This document shows, one piece after another, positions 59,101 through 64,000 of a stretch of 64,000 nucleotides of DNA (position 1 is its first letter; each line of letters begins with the position of its first letter). Source of the stretch: Arthrobacter sp. MAHUQ-56 (GTDB lineage Bacteria; Actinomycetota; Actinomycetes; Actinomycetales; Micrococcaceae); the NCBI RefSeq assembly GCF_019710585.1, contig NZ_JAIFZQ010000004.1:124001-188000 (forward strand). Direction: 5' to 3'. The notes beneath the pieces were generated by a model, which did no database searches, was not told the DNA's origin, and saw only the letters and a program-made list of their open reading frames with translations. The position numbers were made by a program, and so were the translations under genes.

Positions 59101-59287
59101 ACACGCCACCGTCGTTCAACTCCACCTCAGTGGTCTTAAACCCCGGATACAACACAGCACCCGTCACCACAACAGCCAAAACAACACCAAACGCCGTCCC
59201 GGCAAGGCGGCGGGAGCGCAGCAGGCGGCGCCATGCGGGCACCCCTGTGGCAGGGCTTTGGGCGCGCGTTTGTCCGCGACGTTTCAT
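53144..59287 (-). CDS. giant membrane-anchored Ig-like/FN3 surface protein
   Basis: 2047 residues from the ATG at 59287, chosen for the GGGGGATTCAAGGA ribosome region; 26 upstream in-frame residues do not look coding. A basic N-terminus and one membrane helix (about 29-48, LAGTAFGVVLAVVVTGAVLY) anchor it with the body outside. Residues about 50-400 look like a beta-propeller (GGVWVVSKSKNAVGRL, SDDRIYSADPKTGTVTV). From about 419 to 1480 there is a run of cadherin/Ig-like domains with the calcium-type motif DNDSDPDGD and variants. From about 1480 to 1960 come five FN3 domains, then a Cys-containing end domain. It corresponds to the FN3 gene of the bifidobacterial PFNA cluster, where adhesion or surface sensing has been proposed. 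The first 350 codons are T/G-ending far more often than the rest. Confidence 0.92.
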   Translation of the reverse strand: MKRRGQTRAQSPATGVPAWRRLLRSRRLAGTAFGVVLAVVVTGAVLYPGFKTTEVELNDGGVWVVSKSKNAVGRLNYPSRVLDGAVTPASATFDVLQHAGEVFVDDETGSTLNQVSPANMRLGGDKQLPGAADVSFGARTMSVTDAASGKVWAVSPSTVNGFDQEASEPVLVGSEGTVSAVGSDDRIYSADPKTGTVTVTGVDADGGVTSSESDTWADLRGAGDLQMTVVGDRPVVLDAAAGSLFLPGGKRLQLENARDAKLQQAGPGSDVVAVATRKALLKQPLDGGTAKVVAFDGEGVPAAPVQLGGCVHAAWSGANKYVRDCVNDGDDRNVEVPKASASPSYVFRVNRDLVVLNDVNSGNVWLVNQNMQLVNNWDDVIPPKNESDDQDQESADNNTINVLPDRTKPNRPPETKPDAVGVRPGRTTILSVLDNDSDPDGDVLTAAVAPEAAPKSGTLENIYGGTAFQITVPADAKPGTETFNYSASDGRGLSATGQVTLSVVGPDDNKPPKFKRGEDTTMLVEQGKTVSQNILTDWIDPDGDDLVLLDAKADNDQDQVKVRRDGLLTFQDSGATAGKKNVQVTIWDGRATVTGKVVVNVQPPGALAPVVNADHVTAVVGQDLVISPLKNDVDPNGGALRLAQVEANGPADLGPVTDGGTFTFRSTTPGPVYLTYIASNGPQSSQGLIRVDVESGNDTGDPVAVHDVALMPAGGSVLLDPLANDSDPSGGVLVLQSVKLPEDAPVSVSVINHSVLRITDILGTKDPILFEYTMSNGRKSATGSVSVVPVPAPAVVEAPQPKPDEVNVRVNDVVTIPVLDNDTHPQGQELTVDPVLPQAVDPADGKSFVSENTLRFIAGSQPKTVRAIYNAVDPQGQKSAAAVTIHILPLEGAENSRPQPRNLTARVVAAGTVRIPVPLDGIDPDGDSVQLTGIDSTPAMGTATVGSSFIDFTAAGDGAGTDTFRYKVVDRQGAVNTGTVTVGVAPRGDMNQKPTPVDDEVRVRPGRQIAVDATANDTDPDGDRIRILTDGIEADPALQATVSRNSGRILLLAPNEAGTVNVRYTIADDRDATAQATIRMVVDNDVPLKAPLARDDRVTSAQTMGKTAVDVPVLKNDEDPDGVGENLKISTEAATARPGGNGNMLVDLTDQPQLIPYTVEDVDGLKSTAVIWVPGLGQQVPTLAKDEVLEVVSGQSVDVDLNEWVKVREGKSPRLTQADRIKLIGADGSNPVTRDGTGLKYTAGADYVGPGSLTFEVTDGTGPDDPAGLKATLSIRTKVLPDPNKNNPPELLGAAIDVPKGDSATTDLAKLTSDPDRDDLGKMKYELVGGAPAGFNASVEGKSLKVSAADSTGTGSKAAVQVKATDPRGLEATATYQLAVTASNRPKPVANDDVEANAAAGKPVTINVLANDANPFPETPLKIIAANTETGSGNVGVNGDSVTVTPAPGFTGTMVVAYTVEDKTGDASRHATARVRLTVKDKPAAPTTPQAQSVGDQTALLNWSAAADRGSPITKYTVYGEGGFRQDCPANTCTLNGLTNNTTYHFQVTATNEFGESDRSPASADVRPDVKPDTPLAPSLKFGDRELAINWTAPASKGSPVKSYDLEISPAPAGQNAQVQGLTSVSYVWKGLQNGVSYKVRVLARNDAKEPSEWSPYSAAEVPAGVPATPTAPSASQAASVGSQSQLKVSWAAPNNNGDAISAYTLTTLRGGAVVASQQVAGTSQNVTVDNSETNYTFTVSATNKAGTSATSAQSAAIRAVGKPGMVSSGSVAPTGTSGQLKVTFTPLTEAQRNGSTASEIVYSYNADGRSGPIAAGGGTIGGMTNGRDITVTIIATSTKNNVSGDASAIGNGNPYGPANAPNVNGTTSAKGDGQVHWTWNDPNTNGRPLKYYEVSMDGGGWQNVGTANRFDAGAGGWDQSHRLRVRAVTVVDGAIGGPATSTSGADPTPPPPTSWNVTASPVRSCTEPRKGTDSYIAGNPSQCTGEGKWLDAGAYSRADRYQVWYKTSNNPSGIWYHLSEGMAAGNWLRCDTSNVGCNPPNGMPNR

Positions 59288-59364
59288 TCCTTGAATCCCC
59301 CGAAAATATGTGGCCTGCGGCCGGCCGGCTTCCTCAGGAGCCGGGCACCACAACAATACCGCCA

Positions 59365-59382
59365 ATCCACCAACAAGTGGAT
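59365..59382. promoter_or_regulatory. inverted repeat in the promoter region of the 24-kb cluster
   Basis: ATCCAC (59365-59370) and GTGGAT (59377-59382) around CAACAA, in the AT-richer part of the 151-bp gap upstream of the giant gene. This gap is the only long non-coding stretch before the cluster, so its main promoter should be here. Boxes are not certain. Confidence 0.4.
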
Positions 59383-59438
59383 AAATTCAGTGCAGCGGCG
59401 GCGGTTACCACAGCAGCCCCGTTTCCAGTCTGGAATTC

Positions 59439-60629
59439 CTAGTCCAGGACCAGGCCCTTGCCACGGCCGCGCGTAAGGCGGACCGGCCGGATTTCGCCGA
59501 AGCCGCGGACGTTTTCCGGCGGCTGCGGGATCATGATGAACCGTTCGTCATGTTCCAGGGCCGACGCGGTCATCGAGTCCACCAGGACGGTGCCCGGATC
59601 GGCAAGGCTGGTCAGGCGTGCGGCGAGGTTGACCGTGGGGCCGTAGATGTCCCCGAGCCGGGACAGGATGCGGCCCCAGACCATCGCCACCCGGGCTTCG
59701 GGCAGGATCTCGTCCTCGGTGAAGGCCTCGGCCAGGGCGAGCGAGATCTCGGCGCCGGCCGCCGGGGTTTCGGCAATGTAGAGGACTTCGTCGCCAACGG
59801 TCTTGACCAGCCGGCCGCCGCCCACCGAGATGATTTCCGCGCACTTGTTTTCGAAGCGCTGGACCAGCCGGGCGAGGGTCTTCTCATTCATCCGGCGGGA
59901 CAGGCTGGTGTAGGAGACCAGGTCGGCGAAGCCGACCGCGCGGGCCAGGGGCAGCGGCGCGTCGTCCTCGTCGCCCTCCCGGCCCTCTTCGCTTGCCTGC
60001 AGGCCGGCCTCGGCCCGCACCGCGAGCCGCTGGACTCCGGCATTGAGTTGGCGGCGCCAGGAGTAGACCAGCACCTCCTCGAGTGCGTCCACCAGGGCGG
60101 GAAGTTCGTTGACCAGGCGTTTGCGGGCCACCGCGTCCGTGACGCCCTGCTCGTGGACCATGTCCTCCACCAGGGCCTCGATCTGCCAGACCACCATGCG
60201 GTCGGTCATCTGGCCGATGGCGCGGGTGACGGAAATCGCCGCTTCCTCGGTCAGCTTGCCGGCACGGACCAGGTCCACCACAGTGGACAGGGCCGCCTGG
60301 TCACGTTCAGTGAAGGCCACGTCCTCGTCCCCGAAGTTGGGGAAGCCAAGGGCGCGCCAGAGTTTCCGAGCAGAGAGCAGTGAGAGGCCGGCACCGGCTG
60401 CGACTTCACGACGGCGGAGCTTGCGTTCGCCGCCGAGGAGCCGGGCTTCGAGCGCTTTCATGGCCAGCCGCTCGGCGGACATGGCGCCTGTGGCGGGATG
60501 CCGGTCCACACCGGGCGGCGGTGCGGCGGGTTCCGGCGATGTCGCGGAGTATTCAAAGGAGGCCGTATCAACGGAGCGGGTGTCAGGGGCGATGCTGTTC
60601 ATGCGTTCCTGCTGGTCCTCATCGTTCAT
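59439..60629 (-). CDS. class III adenylate cyclase with Rv1264-type regulatory domain
   Basis: 396 residues from the ATG at 60629 (AGAAGG 8 nt upstream; a GTG 9 nt earlier has no room for a ribosome site). The N-terminal half (about 40-215, ALEARLLGGERKLRRREVAAGAGL through MVVWQIEALVEDMVHEQG) resembles the all-helical regulatory domain of the acid-sensing mycobacterial cyclase Rv1264. The catalytic half has the metal Asp in VGFADLVSYTSLSRRM and the second Asp in LVKTVGDEVLYIAE. The transition-state pair is in DIYGPTVNLAARLTSLA. It should make cAMP in the cytosol. The start overlaps the stop of the PH-domain gene. Confidence 0.92.
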   Translation of the reverse strand: MNDEDQQERMNSIAPDTRSVDTASFEYSATSPEPAAPPPGVDRHPATGAMSAERLAMKALEARLLGGERKLRRREVAAGAGLSLLSARKLWRALGFPNFGDEDVAFTERDQAALSTVVDLVRAGKLTEEAAISVTRAIGQMTDRMVVWQIEALVEDMVHEQGVTDAVARKRLVNELPALVDALEEVLVYSWRRQLNAGVQRLAVRAEAGLQASEEGREGDEDDAPLPLARAVGFADLVSYTSLSRRMNEKTLARLVQRFENKCAEIISVGGGRLVKTVGDEVLYIAETPAAGAEISLALAEAFTEDEILPEARVAMVWGRILSRLGDIYGPTVNLAARLTSLADPGTVLVDSMTASALEHDERFIMIPQPPENVRGFGEIRPVRLTRGRGKGLVLD

Positions 60630-61215
60630 CCCGTCCACCTTCTCTCAAACTTTCCGGTAAAGCCCCGGCTGCGTATTGCCCCGCTGCACCCGGCCCTGCG
60701 TCGTCGTCGTCCGGCAGTTCCCCGATGGCATCGAGGATAAAGTCCCGGAACCTGGAGACCTCGGGTACGTCGCGGAAGACCACCACGCCCTGGTACCCGG
60801 TCTCCAAGGATATATTCCCGGACCGCACCAGGCGTTGCAGCAGCGTCTCGTGGACTGCCAGGTTGCGCACCGAGGCGAGGTTGACCTGCTGCTCCCGGCG
60901 GTTCAGGATGCCGTAGCGGGCCACCATCCGCCGGCTGGTCAGCGTGTAGCGGGTGCCGTGCCAGCGGAGCAGCCGGGGCAGGCAGTAGCCGAGCCACACC
61001 GCTGCGGCCGCTGCAACGCAGGCAGCCACCAGCCAGGGCGTCCCCCTGGCGCCGAGGGCCGGCACCGCGCGGGCGCCGCCGCGGATGATCCAGGCGGAGG
61101 CGAAGGCGGCCAGTGCGGGTGCCAGCACGAAGGCCACGGCTGCTCCGGCGAGTTTCCTCGGCTGCGGGCGGGTGGTGACTATGACTTGCTCGCCCGGGAC
61201 GAGGCCTTTACGCAT
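60619..61215 (-). CDS. bacterial PH-domain membrane protein
   Basis: 198 residues from the ATG at 61215, with GAAGG 6 nt upstream; the start is inside the last codons of birA. Two membrane helices (about 24-46 and 58-80) sit before a bPH2 domain (about 85-160, GTRYTLTSRRMVARYGILNRREQQVNLASVRNLAVHETLLQRL). Acidic then Ala-rich tail. Such proteins are common membrane accessories of unknown role. Overlaps join it to birA upstream and the cyclase downstream, so the three are one operon. Confidence 0.88.
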   Translation of the reverse strand: MRKGLVPGEQVIVTTRPQPRKLAGAAVAFVLAPALAAFASAWIIRGGARAVPALGARGTPWLVAACVAAAAAVWLGYCLPRLLRWHGTRYTLTSRRMVARYGILNRREQQVNLASVRNLAVHETLLQRLVRSGNISLETGYQGVVVFRDVPEVSRFRDFILDAIGELPDDDDAGPGAAGQYAAGALPESLREGGRDER

Positions 61216-62116
61216 AACCGCCTTCGCCGGGTCCTTCAGGCGCATTCCACGGCCGCAGGTGCACCACGTCCCCCGCTGTCACCACGTGCTCGTGGGAGTC
61301 CTTGTCCACCACAAGCAGGGAACCATAGTCGTCCAGCCTGGTGGCGTGTCCGATGATCTCATGGTCACCGGGAAGCTGTGCCCGCACCTGCTTGCCGAGT
61401 GTCACCATGGCTGCTTCCACCCGTTTGTGCAGTGACGGGCCGCCTGCCATGCCCGCGGTGGGGTCGCCGTCGGCATTGCAGAAACTGCGGTACAGGACCG
61501 CGAAGTGGGACAGGTAGCTCTTGAGGAGGGCGGTACGGTCCGTGGTGCGCGCCCCTTCCAGGAGCACCGACGTCGCCGTGGGGACCGGCAGGTCTTTTTC
61601 GCCCAGGGTCACGTTCAGCCCCGTACCGAGGATGACCGGCGGGACGCTGCCGTCCGCCATGGGACCAAGCTGGGCCAGGATGCCGGCAATCTTGCGTCCC
61701 CGCACCAGGACGTCGTTGGGCCACTTGAGTTCGGCGGGGAGGCCTGCCGTTTCCACGAGTGTCTCGCGCAGCGCCAGGGCCGCGATCAGGGACAGCCAGG
61801 AGTAGCTCTGGGTGGGAAGGGGCCTGCGGTCGGCGTTGACGGGGCGCAGGACCACCGAGACGGACACAGAGCTCAGCGGCGGCGCTTCCCAGCGCCGGTC
61901 CAGGCGTCCCCTGGCGGCGGTCTGGTATTCGGCGGTGAGGACGGATAGGTCCGGCCAGGCCGCAGGCTCGACCGCGACGAAGCGGAGGAGGTCGGCATTC
62001 GTGGAGCCGGTGGAGTCAACGACGTCGATGCGGGGAATCCCCGCAGCCGAGAGGAAGCGCTCGTCGGCCAGGTCACTTCTGTCCAGGGGGGTGCCCGGTG
62101 CGTGTGCGTCGTCCAT
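61208..62116 (-). CDS. birA: biotin--[acetyl-CoA-carboxylase] ligase
   Basis: 302 residues. Attaches biotin to the carrier domain of acyl-CoA carboxylases via biotinyl-AMP. The catalytic core is seen in VDSTGSTNADLLRFV, TAEYQTAARGRLDRRWEAPPLSSVSVSVVLRP (GRGRxGR-type loop, here ARGRLDRRW), LKWPNDVLVRGRKIAGIL and VILGTGLNV. There is no N-terminal helix-turn-helix, so it is a class I ligase and not a repressor. The C-terminal SH3-like domain (HEIIGHATRLDDYGSLLVV) is present. Its likely client system starts nearby at 63275. Confidence 0.95.
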   Translation of the reverse strand: MDDAHAPGTPLDRSDLADERFLSAAGIPRIDVVDSTGSTNADLLRFVAVEPAAWPDLSVLTAEYQTAARGRLDRRWEAPPLSSVSVSVVLRPVNADRRPLPTQSYSWLSLIAALALRETLVETAGLPAELKWPNDVLVRGRKIAGILAQLGPMADGSVPPVILGTGLNVTLGEKDLPVPTATSVLLEGARTTDRTALLKSYLSHFAVLYRSFCNADGDPTAGMAGGPSLHKRVEAAMVTLGKQVRAQLPGDHEIIGHATRLDDYGSLLVVDKDSHEHVVTAGDVVHLRPWNAPEGPGEGGYA

Positions 62117-62172
62117 AGCTAAATCCTACCGAGCCAAATCCCGCCAGGCGCCGTACAGCCCGGGCGCAGGCG

Positions 62173-63060
62173 CTAGAGGAAGATGTCCGGAACCAGCTGG
62201 TCCTCCGGTGCCCCAAGACTGTAGGGGCGGAAGTCCGCCACTCCTGCCGCCGCCAGGACCTGCTCGTCCGTGTAGAAGTTTCCGGTAGCGGCGGCGCCGG
62301 CATGGAGGTTGCCTCCGGTCAGGACCGCGTGGGCGGCGTCGGCCATGATCTGCGGCCCGCGGGCAGCCAGTACCATCGTGTCGCCGTGGGGCATGTTCCG
62401 GATGGCTGCGGTGTCGATCAGGGTGCACGGCCACAGCGAATTGACCCTGATGCCGTCCTCTTTCAGTTCCTCGGCCAGTCCCAGCGTCGTCAGGCTCATC
62501 CCGTATTTCGCCATGGTGTAGGCAAGGTGCTTCCCTGCCCAGTGGGGATCGAGGTTAAGCGGCGGCGAGAGCGTCAGGATGTGCGGCTGCGCCGAGGCGC
62601 GCAGGGCGGGCAGCGCCAGCTTGGACAGCAGGAAGGTACCGCGCACATTGATGTCCTGCATCAGGTCGTACTTTTTCATGTCCACGTTGTCCGTGGTGGA
62701 CAGGTCAATGGCGGAGGCGTTGTTGATGACGATGTCGACGCCGCCGAAGCGCTCCACAGCCGCCGCCACAGCCCCTGCCACATCCTCGTCCCGGCGGACG
62801 TCGCCCACCAGCGGCAATGCCTGGCCGCCTGCCTGCACCAGTTCCTCCGCGGCAGTGAAGACCGTGCCCGCCAGCTTGGGGTGGGGTTCCCCGGTCTTGG
62901 CCAGGAGCACGATGTTGGCCCCGTCCCGGGCAGCCCTCCTGGCTATGGCAAGGCCTATGCCGCGGCTTCCGCCGGAGATCAGGAGCGTACGTCCGGCGAG
63001 GGTGCCGGAGGCCTGGTACGGGCTGCCGGAAGCGGGCAAAGCCTCATCGCTTGAAGTCAT
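62173..63060 (-). CDS. short-chain dehydrogenase/reductase (HSDL2-like)
   Basis: 295 residues from the ATG at 63060; no clear ribosome site, which suggests a leaderless or weakly translated message, and the longer in-frame reading to 63180 crosses the promoter region. NAD(P) motif SGGSRGIGLAIARRAA, then NNASAI, the catalytic YTMAK, and a preceding Ser in TLSPPLNL. The SPPLNLDPHW insert and the C-terminal VLTGGNLHAGAAATGNFYTDEQVL fit the HSDL2 branch linked to fatty-acid metabolism. Substrate unknown. Divergent to the acyl-CoA carboxylase beta gene. Confidence 0.9.
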   Translation of the reverse strand: MTSSDEALPASGSPYQASGTLAGRTLLISGGSRGIGLAIARRAARDGANIVLLAKTGEPHPKLAGTVFTAAEELVQAGGQALPLVGDVRRDEDVAGAVAAAVERFGGVDIVINNASAIDLSTTDNVDMKKYDLMQDINVRGTFLLSKLALPALRASAQPHILTLSPPLNLDPHWAGKHLAYTMAKYGMSLTTLGLAEELKEDGIRVNSLWPCTLIDTAAIRNMPHGDTMVLAARGPQIMADAAHAVLTGGNLHAGAAATGNFYTDEQVLAAAGVADFRPYSLGAPEDQLVPDIFL

Positions 63061-63082
63061 GGAAACACTGTAACCCAGGCAA

Positions 63083-63145
63083 GTTACCGGTGAGTAACAT
63101 TGCGTGCGGGGTGCCGGATCGACAGAAAATTGTAGGTTCCCTACA
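63083..63145. promoter_or_regulatory. two palindromes in the SDR/carboxylase divergent region
   Basis: GTTACcggtgaGTAAC (63083-63098) and TGTAGGttcCCTACA (63131-63145) are perfect inverted repeats in the 214-bp gap between the divergent genes. Their size suits TetR- or GntR-type regulators; the cognate protein is not in the window. Confidence 0.45.
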
Positions 63146-63274
63146 GCTGTGGGTGCCCAAACCGTCACTAGACTTGCCACCAGGGTTCGTCTTTTGTGTG
63201 GATGCTACTTAATCTCCGCAGCGCCGGGCCCGCCAGCGAACAGAACCAATCTGCAACAGAGCCGGAGACACTTG

Positions 63275-64000
63275 ATGAGCCACGATCTGACAACGACAGC
63301 GGGAAAGATCGCCGATTTCCGCGACCGCCAGGCGCGTGCAGAACAGCCCTCCGGCCCCGAGGCCATCGAAAAGCAGCATGCCCGCGGCAAAAACACGGCC
63401 CGCGAGCGCATCGAACTCCTGCTCGACGAAGACTCGTTCGTCGAATTCGACGCCCTGGCCGTGCACCGCTCCACAGCCTTCGGCATGGAAAAGAAGAAGC
63501 CGCTCGGCGATGGCCTGGTGTCCGGCTACGGCACGGTGGATGGCCGCCTGGTGGCGGTCTACAGCCAGGACTTCACGGTGTACGGCGGATCGCTGAGCCA
63601 GGTCAACGGCGAAAAAATCGTCAAGGTGCAGGAGTTCGCACTGCGCAACGGCTGCCCCGTGGTCGGCATCCTGGACGGCGGCGGCGCCCGCATCCAGGAA
63701 GGCGTTGCCTCGCTGGCCATGTTCGCGGACATCTTCCGCAACAACGTCCACGCCAGCGGCGTGGTACCGCAGATCTCACTCATCATGGGCCCCTCCGCGG
63801 GCGGCGCCGCCTACTCCCCCGCGCTCACCGACTACGTGGTGATGGTGGACAAGACCTCGCACATGTTCATCACTGGCCCCGACGTCATCAAGACCGTCAC
63901 GGGCGAAGACGTGGACATGGAAACCCTGGGCGGCGCCCGGCAGCACAACGCCACCACCGGCACGTCCACCTACCTGGCGTCCGACGAAACCGACGCCATC
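63275..64000 (+). CDS. acyl-CoA (acetyl/propionyl) carboxylase beta subunit, N-terminal part
   Basis: Runs off the right edge; 242 residues visible. ATG with GGAG 8 nt upstream. Carboxyltransferase subunit that moves carboxyl from biotin to acetyl- or propionyl-CoA. Landmarks are [43 protein letters not shown], the oxyanion loop [13 protein letters not shown] and [21 protein letters not shown], then [15 protein letters not shown]. This is the AccD/PccB type that gives malonyl- or methylmalonyl-CoA. The frame is intact to the last base. BirA at 61208 would biotinylate its partner alpha subunit. Confidence 0.95.
   Translation, partial: MSHDLTTTAGKIADFRDRQARAEQPSGPEAIEKQHARGKNTARERIELLLDEDSFVEFDALAVHRSTAFGMEKKKPLGDGLVSGYGTVDGRLVAVYSQDFTVYGGSLSQVNGEKIVKVQEFALRNGCPVVGILDGGGARIQEGVASLAMFADIFRNNVHASGVVPQISLIMGPSAGGAAYSPALTDYVVMVDKTSHMFITGPDVIKTVTGEDVDMETLGGARQHNATTGTSTYLASDETDAI

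Overview
The window is high-GC actinobacterial DNA, most likely from the Arthrobacter/Pseudarthrobacter group (Micrococcaceae). The basis is a G/C-rich third codon position, SAM-IV riboswitches, a DUF222/HNH endonuclease of the 13E12 type, a CitMHS transporter with its own two-component system, and the general protein make-up. No rRNA, tRNA, CRISPR array or transposase was seen. Gene functions come from recognised motifs; no database search was possible.

Left part (1-32.6 kb) is mainly metabolism. It opens with the end of a GDSL/SGNH hydrolase and a small SHOCT-type membrane protein, followed by a valine/propionate-type catabolic block (mmsB-mmsA, a divergent LysR regulator, a zinc alcohol dehydrogenase and an MHS-family transporter). 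Next come metX and metY, each behind its own SAM-IV riboswitch. A secreted subtilisin-like protease follows, with three almost identical 387-bp tail repeats, then a glyoxalase-like protein, the DUF222/HNH protein and a CPBP protease. A co-oriented threonine/glycine catabolic run (tdh-kbl-FAD oxidoreductase-hutI-deoR) has a divergent LysR gene. The gatCAB operon charges Asn/Gln tRNAs by transamidation. A citrate-type transporter lies divergent to a sensor kinase/response regulator pair. RidA, GNAT, inositol-phosphatase and ligA genes complete this part.

Right part (35.9-59.3 kb) is one 24-kb leftward gene train, mostly with 4-nt stop/start overlaps. In transcription order it encodes a 2047-residue membrane-anchored Ig/FN3 protein, a MoxR ATPase, a DUF58 protein and a transglutaminase-fold membrane protein without its catalytic cysteine. 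These are followed by a zinc-ribbon/RDD/FHA protein, a PP2C phosphatase, an FHA protein, a Ser/Thr kinase with an extracellular domain, an FHA-like protein and an EssC/EccC-like FtsK ATPase with its own FHA domain. A small secreted/anchored protein ends the train. The first part resembles the PFNA cluster known from bifidobacteria. Joining it to a type VII secretion-like ATPase, with no visible WXG100 substrate or other ESX part, is the most interesting feature. My inference is a phosphothreonine/FHA-controlled envelope or secretion machine.

The end (59.4-64 kb) holds a class III adenylate cyclase, a PH-domain membrane protein and birA in one overlapping operon. An SDR gene then lies divergent to the start of an acyl-CoA carboxylase beta subunit, which runs off the window.
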